Source: Lachnospiraceae bacterium (lineage in GTDB: Bacteria; Bacillota; Clostridia; Lachnospirales; Lachnospiraceae). From it: a stretch of DNA of 32,104 nt. The notes under the pieces are model-generated. The model was not told the DNA's origin. It was given only the letters and a program-made list of their open reading frames with translations, and did no database searches. The stretch is taken from assembly GCA_017520155.1 (NCBI GenBank), contig JAFXGR010000153.1, forward strand, positions 1 through 32,104, written 5' to 3'. Position numbers and translations under genes: made by a program. Shown one piece after another: positions 24,881 to 32,104 of the stretch (positions are counted from its first letter, which is position 1; each line of letters starts with the position of its first letter).

Positions 24881-24910
24881 TTCATTTCCATAGAGTGTAT
24901 TTCTATAGAG
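24881..24910. repeat. two tandem 15-bp repeats in the MBOAT leader
   Basis: TTCATTTCCATAGAG and TGTATTTCTATAGAG lie head to tail and match at 12 of 15 positions. They fall just downstream of the predicted transcription start of the minus-strand MBOAT gene. They may be regulator half-sites or chance. Confidence 0.35.
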
Positions 24911-24927
24911 AATTACTTTTACTTTAT

Positions 24928-24958
24928 ATTATACTATCATTTCATCCATGAAATGCAA
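24928..24958 (-). promoter_or_regulatory. promoter of the MBOAT/SGNH operon with embedded palindrome
   Basis: TTGCAT and TATAAT on the minus strand are 19 bases apart. The spacer and -35 edge hold a perfect 8+8 palindrome, CATTTCAT-GG-ATGAAATG in minus-strand reading (24938-24955). This would place a bound regulator on the promoter itself. Confidence 0.45.
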
Positions 24959-25103
24959 CTTATTTTATCTAGCAGGGAAAAAATTATCTCTATTAAAACT
25001 TTTTCAAAAATTTTCATCCTTTCTACATATTTCATGCCCTTTTGTTTCATACTACCTTTATCATAATATGTCAGAATCAAAAGCCCAATTCAATAATCTT
25101 ACT

Positions 25104-25236
25104 TGTGCATAATAGACAAATCATAAAGAGGGTATCTGAAAACGCCGCTCCTTATGCCCTGTATTTTAGGGCATTAGTACCGTTGCGTTTTCAGTTAAAC
25201 GAAAGTGTCCTGATGTTGATTTGTCTATTATGCACA
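25104..25236. repeat. 133-bp element with 20-bp perfect terminal inverted repeats and two nested hairpins
   Basis: TGTGCATAATAGACAAATCA at 25104-25123 is repeated in exact inverted form at 25217-25236. Inside it, CTGAAAACGC/GCGTTTTCAG (25136-25145/25185-25194) encloses ATGCCCT/AGGGCAT (25154-25160/25168-25174). No protein gene is inside and no clear target duplication is seen. It looks like a MITE-type mobile element or a highly structured RNA. Confidence 0.7.
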
Positions 25237-25375
25237 TAACAAAAAACCTAAAGGAGCTTTTGCGCCTGACATCATCATAATATACCGGAAAGAAAACAGA
25301 GATTACTCTTCTTTATTTTACCTTACCTGTTCACTTCCGGCTTATCATCATCAATAATGTGAGGTACCTAATTAT

Positions 25376-26425
25376 ATGAAATCAGATGAACAAATGGGAT
25401 TTCCCAAAAATAAAATGATAGGGCAAAACAGTATTGCCTTTGGTCAGCCTGTGGTAATTCTTACCAGTGCTTCTGTAGTAGGAAAAAAAGAAGGTCAGGG
25501 CCCCTTAGCCCCTCTTTTTGACAAAGTCGGTACTGATGATATGTTTGGTGCCCAAACCTGGGAAGAAGCAGAAAGCTTTCTTCAAGCTCAGGCAGCTTCT
25601 CTTTGCTTGGAAAAAGCCGGTCTTACCAGCCAAGAAATCCGCTATATTTTTGCCGGCGATCTGCTGGGTCAGTGTATTGCCTCAAGTTTTGCTCTGGCAG
25701 AATTCAAACGTCCTTTATTTGGTGTTTATGGTGCCTGCTCCACCAGTGCTCTGTCCATGAGTTTAGGTGCCCTTACCATATCCGGCGGTGCTGCGGATAA
25801 AGTTCTTTGTGTTACTTCCAGTCATTTTGCCAGTGCAGAAAAGGAATTCCGTTTCCCCCTGGAATACGGCAATCAGCGCCCTCTTTCCGCTACCTGGACA
25901 GTAACAGGAAGCGGTGCCTTTCTTTTAGGGGAAAATAATACAGAAAGTAAAAGAGCACTGATCAGCGGCATTACTCCGGGAAAAATTGTAGACTACGGAA
26001 TTAAGGACGCTATGAACATGGGAGCCTGTATGGCCCCTGCCGCTGCTGATGTGATCTTTCACCATCTCAAGGACTTTAAACGAAAACCTTCCTACTATGA
26101 TAAAATAGTTACGGGAGATCTGGGCTTTGTGGGAAAAGAAATCTTACTTCAGCTTCTTTTGGAAAAAGGAATTGATATAGAAAAACAGCATACAGACTGT
26201 GGAATTGAAATTTATGATCCCCTTCTTCAGGATACCCATTCCGGAGGCAGCGGATGCGGCTGTGCCGCTTCTGTACTGTCAGCTTATTTATTAAAAAAAC
26301 TGGAGACAAAGGAATGGAAAAGAATTTTATTTGTTCCCACGGGAGCACTTTTAAGTAAAGTCAGCTTTAACGAGGGGAATTCTGTTCCCGGCATTGCTCA
26401 TGCCATGGTTTTGGAAAGTCCATAG
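25376..26425 (+). CDS. spoVAD: stage V sporulation protein AD
   Basis: The 349-residue protein matches SpoVAD (about 338 residues in Bacillus subtilis) over its whole length: EGQGPLAPLFDKV, IFAGDLLGQCIASSFA, FGVYGACSTSALSMSLGAL, CVTSSHFASAEKEFRFPLEYGNQRP, TGSGAFLL, MGACMAPAAADVI and GGSGCGCAASVLSAYL. It has a thiolase-like fold and binds dipicolinic acid during its uptake into the forespore with the SpoVA channel. GAGGT precedes the ATG at somewhat long spacing. Unusually it is not next to spoVAC: it lies more than 3.6 kb away on the opposite strand, and no spoVAE follows. Confidence 0.95.
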   Translation: MKSDEQMGFPKNKMIGQNSIAFGQPVVILTSASVVGKKEGQGPLAPLFDKVGTDDMFGAQTWEEAESFLQAQAASLCLEKAGLTSQEIRYIFAGDLLGQCIASSFALAEFKRPLFGVYGACSTSALSMSLGALTISGGAADKVLCVTSSHFASAEKEFRFPLEYGNQRPLSATWTVTGSGAFLLGENNTESKRALISGITPGKIVDYGIKDAMNMGACMAPAAADVIFHHLKDFKRKPSYYDKIVTGDLGFVGKEILLQLLLEKGIDIEKQHTDCGIEIYDPLLQDTHSGGSGCGCAASVLSAYLLKKLETKEWKRILFVPTGALLSKVSFNEGNSVPGIAHAMVLESP

Positions 26426-26430
26426 CACAA

Positions 26431-26470
26431 GAAAAATGCAGGATAGTAGCTTGTTTATACTATCCTGCAT
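26431..26470 (-). terminator. minus-strand intrinsic terminator (distal, for tmk)
   Basis: A perfect 13-bp stem ATGCAGGATAGTA/TACTATCCTGCAT with a 9-nt loop is followed by TTTTC on the minus strand. It lies only 10 bp past the spoVAD stop codon, so the ends of the two convergent transcripts would overlap. Confidence 0.7.
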
Positions 26471-26495
26471 AAATAAATCATGGGCAATAATACAG

Positions 26496-26584
26496 TTTAT
26501 GAAGAGGCATGTTTACATGCCGTCAATCCCATTACATAAACTGCTTTTCATAAAAAGGCACAGTATGTGCCGTAAATCTGATTA
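26496..26584. repeat. tandem pair of about 39-nt structured units
   Basis: Units 26496-26534 and 26547-26584 share TTYATRAARAGGCA at the left and GTMAATCYSATTA at the right of a 6-bp hairpin. The stems differ but keep pairing: GGCATG/CATGCC in the first, GGCACA/TGTGCC in the second. The first unit is also enclosed by a 9-bp stem CAGTTTATG/CATAAACTG (26493-26501/26535-26543). On the minus strand the second hairpin is followed by TTTTT and can act as a terminator for tmk. Confidence 0.6.
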
Positions 26585-26620
26585 TACGAACCCTATTTTG
26601 GTTCGTATAATATAGTTTTT
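26581..26620 (+). terminator. plus-strand intrinsic terminator of spoVAD
   Basis: A perfect 12-bp stem ATTATACGAACC/GGTTCGTATAAT (26581-26592/26600-26611) with a 7-nt loop is followed by ATAGTTTTT. It lies 155 bp past the spoVAD stop, after the duplicated hairpins. Confidence 0.75.
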
Positions 26621-26631
26621 CCTTCTTATTT

Positions 26632-27252
26632 TTACAGCATCGGCTCTACTGCCTGCCATATAATGTTTCCTATCTCTTGCGGTGTTTTTGTTCCGTCCAC
26701 AATAAGAACTTTTTCTTCCTCTTTCATCAATTCAAAGGCCTTCAGGTAATTCTCACGAACCTTACTTAATCTGGATTCTTTTTCAAAAAGTTCTGTATGG
26801 AAACGGTTTTTCGTAATTCTGTCCATGGCCTCTTTGGCACTGATATCAATAAAAACAGTTAAATCCGGACGCAGAACCTTTGCACTTTCCTCATTTGTTT
26901 TTATTACCCAATCCATGGGAACATCCACACTGTGATAGGCATAGGAGGAAAAATAATATCGGTCACTGATTACATGAATCCCCTCTTCTATTTTGGAAAC
27001 AATTCCATCTATGGGATTCAAGAGATGATCCAGACGGTCTGCTGCAAACATCGCTGCAATTACCCGATTGTCTGTTTTTATCCTTCCTGTTAAAATCTGA
27101 CGTGTAAGACTTCCTATAGGTCCGGATGATGGCTCACAAGTCTGATAACACCGAATACTTTTCTCTTCAATTTTCTTCATCAGCAATTGAATCTGTGTAC
27201 TTTTCCCACTGCCGTCAATCCCTTCAAATGCTATAAAGATTCCTTTTTTCAT
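26632..27252 (-). CDS. tmk: thymidylate kinase
   Basis: The 206-residue protein phosphorylates dTMP to dTDP in the cytoplasm. The P-loop is FEGIDGSGKST (residues 9-19), the DRY-type motif is VISDRYYFSSYAY at about 94-106, and the LID region is DRITKNRFHTELFE. Length and motif order fit Tmk. The gene stands alone between the GGDEF-EAL gene and spoVAD. The ribosome site is not obvious: GGAAGGG is 14 bases from the ATG and TAGG abuts it. The LID differs from that of well-studied bacterial Tmk proteins as I recall them, so a Tmk-like deoxynucleoside monophosphate kinase is the alternative. Confidence 0.88.
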   Translation of the reverse strand: MKKGIFIAFEGIDGSGKSTQIQLLMKKIEEKSIRCYQTCEPSSGPIGSLTRQILTGRIKTDNRVIAAMFAADRLDHLLNPIDGIVSKIEEGIHVISDRYYFSSYAYHSVDVPMDWVIKTNEESAKVLRPDLTVFIDISAKEAMDRITKNRFHTELFEKESRLSKVRENYLKAFELMKEEEKVLIVDGTKTPQEIGNIIWQAVEPML

Positions 27253-27350
27253 CCTATTTACATTTTCCCTTCCATCCGATTATTTCTGTTGTTCCGGTTT
27301 CCAGAGAAAGAATAATAGCGGTATTTTGGAGTATCTTCCAAATACTTATC

Positions 27351-29975
27351 TTATTTTATATGCTTGGATACATCAAAAATAAATACCTGGAAATATTCTT
27401 CTTTGGTTTCCTTATTCTCTTTCAAATGAGCAAAATCATTTACATAACCAATGGTACCATCTTTTTTCATAATACGATACTTAACATAATCAGTTTTTGT
27501 TTCTACCGACTCTTTTATCTGCCTGGAAATCTCTTTTTGCAAATCCTCCCAATCATCGGGATGTACCATATTTTTGAAGGACCCTTTGGTAAACTCTAAA
27601 AATTCCTCTACAGTTTCACAGCCATATATCCCGGCAACAATCTTATCCACCTCAACAATTTCCTGTTCCTGGTTATTTTTATAAGTAAAAAAGCCACCTA
27701 TGGTAGTAGATAAATCAATGGCCTCTACAGAAAAATTCTTTTTCTTTTTCTCAATAACATCCCGCATAACTCCCTGCAACTCAGAAGCATCTTTTTTCTT
27801 ATTGTAAATCCCTCTGTAATCCATATTCTCAGGATTCTGAATAAGCTTTTCAAAATCCTCAATAGCCATAGGACGGTAGAATAAGTACCCTTGAGCATAA
27901 CGTACCTTCATTTTCATTAAAATATCTGCCTGCTCCTGGGTTTCTACTCCTTCTACGATAATGGGAAGGTTCATCTCATTGGACATATCAATAATGGATT
28001 TTAATATAGTAAGTCCCTTTTGCATATCCTCCTGAGTCATATCCAAAAACTTCATATCAATCTTAATAATATCTACAATAGATTTTCGAAGCATATTTAA
28101 GGAAGAATACCCACTTCCAAAGTCATCCATTAATAAGGTATATCCCTCATGTTCCAGTCGTTCCAAAGTTTCTGTTACTTTTTCTGCATTCTCCACATAT
28201 GCACTTTCCGTAATTTCTACCTTAAGATACTTCTTTTCAATATTATACTTTCTGATTAAAGCATTTAATTCATCTACCACATCCATAGAAAGAATATCAA
28301 TTCTTGATACGTTAATGGAAATAGGTACTGGTTCAACCCCCTCATCCATCCATTTACGAATGTAACGAGCAGCCTCCTCCCAAACGTAAAGATCCAAATC
28401 ACTGATTACCCCGTTCTTTTCCATAACCGGAATAAAAGTTCCGGGCATAATCATTCCCTTTTCCGGATGTCTCCAACGTACTAAAGCCTCAGCTCCTACA
28501 ATTTTACCGCTGGAAATACGGCATTTAGGCTGTACTGCCAGGAAAAACTGGTGTCTCTCCAACGCAATCTTAGCCTCATTCAATATATTGATCTCTTTTT
28601 CCACTACAGAAATCATGCTTTCATCATAATAACAAATTCTGCTGTCATAATTACCTACCACATGCTTAGATGCTTCCAGGGCCATATCATACATTCCCTG
28701 TGCATCCTTGGCATCTGCCGGTACTCTGTAAACACCAATAGCAGGTAAAAATCCAACATTTCTGCTTTTTCTCATGCTGATATTCTTTAAATCTTTTTCC
28801 AAAAGGAATAACAAACGTTCATCATAAGGTAAAAACAGAGCAAAATCATCCCCGCCGATATAGGATGCTATCCCCTGATTTAATCTTTCATAATATTTTA
28901 ATCTTCTGGAAATCTCTATAAGAAGAATATCTCCTGCCTTTCTTCCCAGCCAACGGTTATATAATTTAAAATGTTCAATATCAATAGCAATAACACAGTA
29001 ATTTCCCGGTTCATACTTTAATTTATAATTCATCTGTTCCAAAAACTGATGACGATTATAGAGCCCAAACTGGGTAGAAGTATCTTCCTGAAGATAATAA
29101 TCCATAGGAAAACCATCTTTTAATTTTCGCTTATTACTGTACATATGGGTTTTTGCCTTGGAAATCAGCTCTTCAATATAAATTGCTCCACAGTCCCAGG
29201 CATTTCCCAAGGCTACGGTATATTCTATTGTTCGTTTATCTGCCATCTCCTCCCAGCAGTGCATCCAAAGATTAATAATATCCTTAAAAGAATCCTTACT
29301 GCAGTTTTTGGCCACAACCACAAAAGAATCACGGTCATAACGGTACGCCAGTACATTCTCATTTTCCAAGGATTTAATACTTTCTGAAATTACTTCCAGA
29401 ATATGGTCCTTCTCTTCAATTCCATAATTATCCTGAATCTTCTTAAAATCGTTAATATCGAAAAATAAAATACCACAGGTTTCCATTTCCCGATATTCTG
29501 TTTTTATCATCTCTTCCAATTTAAATCTATTATACAGATAAGTAAGCTTATCTTTATTATGTATGTCCACGATATGAAACATAGATTTCATATCAATGGT
29601 ATGGTCACGACAGAAAATAACAGCCTGTTTTTTTCCTCGATTTTCCATAATTGCAATATTCATTCGCCAATAAGAAGCCAGTCCTCCCCGCTCCTCATTT
29701 TTTACATGATAATTTACACCAAAGGCAAATTCCGAAGGTGCATCCGGTACCATACGGCTGTCCCACAGTTCCAGTACATGCTGATGATCTTCCTCTACCA
29801 CATTTTGTAAAAGCATATATTTTACTTCATCCCATTTTTGTTCCAGTTTCACCTCTTCCAGGGTATGATTCTGCATACAAATGTAACAGCATTCTCCGGT
29901 TTCAAGATCTACTGACATAATATCCGAATAAATATCTACCACGGAATTAATAAATAACTTTTGTAAATAATTCAT
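27351..29975 (-). CDS. GGDEF-GGDEF-EAL-PAS cyclic-di-GMP signalling protein
   Basis: The 874-residue soluble protein starts at MNYLQKLFINS after GGAAGGG; an open frame extends 30 codons further without a ribosome site. Order: a PAS-like sensor (1-125), a degenerate GGDEF domain (135-290, with YRYDRDSF where GGDEF should be), a second GGDEF domain with GGDDF at 374-378, an EAL domain with EALVRW (496), NVS, KVEITES, MDDFGSGYSS (617) and IVEGVET (675), and a C-terminal PAS fold (about 755-870). The EAL residues for metal and catalysis look complete, so it should break down c-di-GMP. The second GGDEF may also make c-di-GMP or bind GTP as a regulator. The C-terminal PAS after EAL is an unusual position. 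Confidence 0.9.
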   Translation of the reverse strand: MNYLQKLFINSVVDIYSDIMSVDLETGECCYICMQNHTLEEVKLEQKWDEVKYMLLQNVVEEDHQHVLELWDSRMVPDAPSEFAFGVNYHVKNEERGGLASYWRMNIAIMENRGKKQAVIFCRDHTIDMKSMFHIVDIHNKDKLTYLYNRFKLEEMIKTEYREMETCGILFFDINDFKKIQDNYGIEEKDHILEVISESIKSLENENVLAYRYDRDSFVVVAKNCSKDSFKDIINLWMHCWEEMADKRTIEYTVALGNAWDCGAIYIEELISKAKTHMYSNKRKLKDGFPMDYYLQEDTSTQFGLYNRHQFLEQMNYKLKYEPGNYCVIAIDIEHFKLYNRWLGRKAGDILLIEISRRLKYYERLNQGIASYIGGDDFALFLPYDERLLFLLEKDLKNISMRKSRNVGFLPAIGVYRVPADAKDAQGMYDMALEASKHVVGNYDSRICYYDESMISVVEKEINILNEAKIALERHQFFLAVQPKCRISSGKIVGAEALVRWRHPEKGMIMPGTFIPVMEKNGVISDLDLYVWEEAARYIRKWMDEGVEPVPISINVSRIDILSMDVVDELNALIRKYNIEKKYLKVEITESAYVENAEKVTETLERLEHEGYTLLMDDFGSGYSSLNMLRKSIVDIIKIDMKFLDMTQEDMQKGLTILKSIIDMSNEMNLPIIVEGVETQEQADILMKMKVRYAQGYLFYRPMAIEDFEKLIQNPENMDYRGIYNKKKDASELQGVMRDVIEKKKKNFSVEAIDLSTTIGGFFTYKNNQEQEIVEVDKIVAGIYGCETVEEFLEFTKGSFKNMVHPDDWEDLQKEISRQIKESVETKTDYVKYRIMKKDGTIGYVNDFAHLKENKETKEEYFQVFIFDVSKHIK

Positions 29976-30087
29976 ATAGGAACCCTTCCTTTTATCTGAC
30001 GAATTAAAAATATACACTTTTATAATAGACTTAATTTTATAAAATTGCAAGGCGAAAAGATACAAATTAAGTGTATGAAATAAAGTA

Positions 30088-30117
30088 TAACAGGATCCCC
30101 CTTACCCCTTCCTGTTA
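30088..30117 (-). terminator. weak terminator after spoVAC
   Basis: TAACAGGA and TCCTGTTA (8 bp, perfect) flank a 14-nt loop. On the minus strand it is followed by only a broken T stretch (ATACTTTATTTC). Confidence 0.4.
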
Positions 30118-30120
30118 CCC

Positions 30121-30564
30121 TTAATTTACTATCCAATATACAACTCCCAATGCCCAGCTAACAAGAATGCCGTATAAAATTACCGGCCCTGCGATGGTAA
30201 AAATCTTACATCCTGTTCCAAATACTTGTCCTTCTTTTTTAAATTCAATGGCTGTAGCTGCTACTGAATTAGCAAATCCGGTAATGGGAACAAGCGCGCC
30301 TGCTCCTGCCCATTTCACAATCTTATTGTACAAATGACAGGCCGTCAACATTACGGAAATTAAGATTAAAATCAATGAACACCATGTACCGGCTATTTCC
30401 TTTTTTAACTGAAAATTTTCCATTAGCATATTGGTAATCCACTGTCCCAAAGTACAAATTACTCCTCCGGAAAAAAATGCCTTTAAAACCTGCTTAATCA
30501 AACTATGAGTAGGCGTCACCTGTTTTACATACTCTTCATATTTTTTCTGCTGCTGTTGATTCAT
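30121..30564 (-). CDS. spoVAC: stage V sporulation protein AC
   Basis: The 147-residue protein begins MNQQQQKKYEEYVKQVTP, with AGGAGG 9 bases upstream. It shows the SpoVAC pattern: PTHSLIKQVLKAFFSGGVICTLGQ, several membrane helices, GAGALVPITGFANSVAATAIEFKKEGQVFGTGCKIFTIAGPVILYG. In other sporeformers SpoVAC is a membrane channel for dipicolinic acid and acts as a mechanosensitive pore. The reading frame stays open far upstream into spoVAB, but that part is a shadow of spoVAB in another frame. It is the last gene of the cluster here; spoVAD and spoVAE do not follow. Confidence 0.95.
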   Translation of the reverse strand: MNQQQQKKYEEYVKQVTPTHSLIKQVLKAFFSGGVICTLGQWITNMLMENFQLKKEIAGTWCSLILILISVMLTACHLYNKIVKWAGAGALVPITGFANSVAATAIEFKKEGQVFGTGCKIFTIAGPVILYGILVSWALGVVYWIVN

Positions 30565-30635
30565 CTCCTTATTCCTCCTGATTTTATTCCTTCTTCCCTT
30601 TAGTTTTCCTTCTCTTGTCTTTTTTATACGTTGGT

Positions 30636-31076
30636 TTACCCTATAGAGAAGAAAAAATAAAACAAAGCTCCTGCACTTTTTCCCAACGCCATAAACAAAA
30701 GCACAATCCCCGTACCGGCTCCCATGGAAATTCTTCTGGAAAAAATAGGAATGGTATTTAACATTTCTGCAATAGCTATGGCAAAGCAGCCCACAAACAT
30801 TCCTGCAAATAAACCAAAAATAAGGAGCATTGCTTCTCCCAAAAAAGAAAGAAAAGATAATCCTCCAAAAGAAAACGGAAACAGCGACAGCAGACAGCCC
30901 ATTACTGCTCCCCATATAATAGCAGTTTCATACTCTTCTATATGATTTGCCGTATGGGTTTTATCTGCCAGCCTGGGTACCAGACCTACCGTAACAAAAA
31001 CAGTAAAAATTCCTGCAGAGGACAAAGCTCCAAACCCAAAACAGCTGATTACTGCCAATAGCTCTCTAAGAAACAT
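30636..31076 (-). CDS. spoVAB: stage V sporulation protein AB
   Basis: The 146-residue membrane protein has four hydrophobic helices and the SpoVAB features FGALSSAGIFTVFVTVGLVPRLADKTHTANHIEEYE and GMFVGCFAIAIAEMLNTIPIFSRR. It is part of the SpoVA membrane complex that loads dipicolinic acid into the spore; its own role is poorly known. ATG 31076 overlaps the end of spoVAA by 11 bp, and a TTG just upstream is less likely. It is translationally coupled to spoVAA. Confidence 0.93.
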   Translation of the reverse strand: MFLRELLAVISCFGFGALSSAGIFTVFVTVGLVPRLADKTHTANHIEEYETAIIWGAVMGCLLSLFPFSFGGLSFLSFLGEAMLLIFGLFAGMFVGCFAIAIAEMLNTIPIFSRRISMGAGTGIVLLFMALGKSAGALFYFFFSIG

Positions 31077-31695
31077 CAATGGTCTTTCCCTCTCTTTCTG
31101 CCAATTCCACTAAGGACTGATTAATCTCTGCTTCATAAGTTCTCATTTCCACAGCAACCGGAGTAGGATCTTTTGTCAGTTTTCGTTTTCCAATATGATT
31201 ATAAAATACAATGATTCCTACGGACAGTCCCACTGAGTAGGCTATTTCCAGCAAAGTAACCCTTTCCCCCTGATCCTTACCTATAATCCTTTTTATTCTT
31301 TCAAACAGGGAAAGTATACTAATATCATTATGATAAGCCATGGTGGTAAACATTGTTCCAAAAAAGCAAAGGCTTGCCACAACAGCAATCTTTATCCGAT
31401 TCCCCCCAAAGAATATCTTTTTTCCCTTTACCTGCTCCACAATGACTTGTGTATCTCCCAAGCTGGTTAATGTCAGCTGAGGTTCCATTTTTTGAATTAA
31501 AGAAATTACTTTTAATACCGTAATCACACATCTTCCCTCATCCTGCTTTTTAAAACGATAAATTTCCATTTCATTTATTCTTTGGGAAACAGCAGAATCT
31601 AAACAATAAATTTTGGCAATATCTTTTAATACAATTACCTCCTTGTTTACTTTTACCTTTGTATTCAAGCTTAAAAATAATGTAGTTTGCTCCAT
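31066..31695 (-). CDS. spoVAA: stage V sporulation protein AA
   Basis: The 209-residue protein has a soluble N-terminal domain (about 1-95, with VLKDIAKIYCLDSAV) and two membrane helices in the second half (about 101-121 and 150-168). This matches SpoVAA, the first gene of the spoVA operon. ATG 31695 follows AGGAGAGGTG; a GTG immediately before it is the less likely start. It lies 8 bp after the sigF stop codon, which is the conserved sigF-spoVAA order of sporeformers. Confidence 0.9.
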   Translation of the reverse strand: MEQTTLFLSLNTKVKVNKEVIVLKDIAKIYCLDSAVSQRINEMEIYRFKKQDEGRCVITVLKVISLIQKMEPQLTLTSLGDTQVIVEQVKGKKIFFGGNRIKIAVVASLCFFGTMFTTMAYHNDISILSLFERIKRIIGKDQGERVTLLEIAYSVGLSVGIIVFYNHIGKRKLTKDPTPVAVEMRTYEAEINQSLVELAEREGKTIDVS

Positions 31696-31703
31696 CACCT
31701 CTC

Positions 31704-32104
31704 CTATCTCTCCAAACTTTTACGCATTCCCTGCAATATTTTTTTCTCCGTTCGAGATACCTGTACCTGACTGATTCCTAGTTTTTTGGCCACCTGTACC
31801 TGGGTTAAATTTTCAAAATATCTCATTTTAATTAGATTTTTCTCATTTTCCTTTAATGCTTCCAGTAATTGTTCCAGAAGCATATGGTTTAATAGCGATT
31901 CCTTTTCCTTATCCTCATGAATTCCCATGCAGGTATTTTTTCCTTCCTTTGCCCCTGCCTGTATTCCCACTGCCTTGGTGCCTCCTGCTGCCACCACCTG
32001 ATCTACAAGATAAATTTCACTGCCATCAGATTGATATACAGATTTATAGATCGACTCCACATGGATGTTAGCCTCCATGGCCATAACAATTTCTTCCTTT
32101 GTCA
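31704..32104 (-). CDS. sigF: sporulation sigma factor F, 3' part (5' end beyond the window)
   Basis: The open frame runs off the right edge; the codons before MAMEANI read TKEEIV, so the gene continues. The visible 132 residues contain the end of region 3 and region 4, with the helix-turn-helix NLTQVQVAKKLGISQVQVSRTEKKIL that reads the -35 element. The phrase GISQVQVSR is the same as in Bacillus subtilis SigF, and the gene is followed by spoVAA as in that species. SigF directs the first forespore genes. The central linker (EGKNTCMGIHEDKEKE) is variable. SigG has a similar region 4, but the genomic order favours SigF. Confidence 0.9.
   Translation of the reverse strand, partial: TKEEIVMAMEANIHVESIYKSVYQSDGSEIYLVDQVVAAGGTKAVGIQAGAKEGKNTCMGIHEDKEKESLLNHMLLEQLLEALKENEKNLIKMRYFENLTQVQVAKKLGISQVQVSRTEKKILQGMRKSLER

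Larger units (their letters stand above)
24812..25375. other. long intergenic region between the MBOAT gene and spoVAD
   Basis: No supported gene lies in these 564 bases. They contain a promoter and repeats for the minus-strand MBOAT gene, the 133-bp nested inverted repeat, and the spoVAD leader. The leader includes a CATAATA box resembling a forespore sigma -10 element but no clear matching -35. Confidence 0.6.

Noticed and set aside
25240-25375. Forespore sigma-G/F promoter for spoVAD
   Set aside because: A CATAATA box is present near 25277, but no acceptable -35 element was found at the right distance, so it is not listed as a promoter.
26471-26580. Riboswitch between spoVAD and tmk
   Set aside because: No known aptamer consensus was recognised, and both neighbouring genes point towards the element, so it cannot lie in a 5' leader of either.
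30565-30915. Open frame extending spoVAC upstream by about 117 codons
   Set aside because: It overlaps spoVAB in another frame, its translation is not SpoVAC-like, and a strong AGGAGG lies before the internal ATG at 30564.
1-32104. CRISPR arrays, prophage, transposase genes, rRNA
   Set aside because: No regularly spaced direct repeats, phage structural genes, transposase open frames or rRNA-like sequence were seen.

Overview
The window looks like chromosome from an anaerobic, spore-forming, low-GC Firmicute, most likely a gut Lachnospiraceae. The reasons are AGGAGG-type ribosome binding sites throughout, the sigF-spoVA sporulation cluster, clostridial-style CheY/CheX-like genes, a GGDEF-EAL protein, an anaerobic sulfatase-maturating enzyme, and a host-glycan locus with a GH112 phosphorylase and a GH95-type hydrolase. 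No species is claimed.

Layout. 1-1540: a palindromic repeat, then a cheY-like gene and a CheX-like gene on the minus strand. 1650-2225: tRNA-Leu(UAG) and a small cysteine-containing protein. 2257-10155 (minus): an ABC sugar-import operon in the order binding lipoprotein, two permeases, a 59-aa membrane protein, a GH95-type hydrolase and a GH112 galactosyl-HexNAc phosphorylase. Neither enzyme has a signal peptide, so the inferred job is import of short (fucosylated?) galacto-N-biose/lacto-N-biose-type oligosaccharides and their breakdown in the cytoplasm. 10671-12220 (plus): a divergent AraC regulator followed by a wrecked sulfatase gene. 12261-17876 (minus): a tripartite tricarboxylate transporter (tctC, tctB, tctA) coupled to an intact, leaderless Cys-type sulfatase, with a GntR/LacI hybrid (AraR-type) regulator behind it. 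18143-21204 (minus): ROK kinase, sugar nucleotidyltransferase and the anaerobic sulfatase-maturating enzyme. 21307-22344: a nested palindrome and the decayed C-terminal end of a large surface protein. 22358-24811 (minus): an SGNH/MBOAT pair typical of O-acylation of an extracytoplasmic polymer. 25104-26620: a 133-bp nested inverted-repeat element, spoVAD on the plus strand, and a hairpin-dense 3' region with a tandemly duplicated structured motif. 26632-30000 (minus): tmk and a GGDEF-GGDEF-EAL-PAS protein. 30121-32104 (minus): spoVAC, spoVAB, spoVAA and the 3' part of sigF.

The parts point to host-glycan foraging. The ABC operon would take up neutral or fucosylated mucin or milk-type fragments, and the sulfatase operon would take up a small sulfated compound and desulfate it inside the cell after the maturase has made formylglycine. 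The most unusual proposal is the Tct transporter plus cytoplasmic sulfatase module: the pairing is visible in the sequence, while its substrate is unknown. The separation and inversion of spoVAD from spoVAA-AB-AC, with no spoVAE in view, and several palindromic elements suggest local rearrangement.
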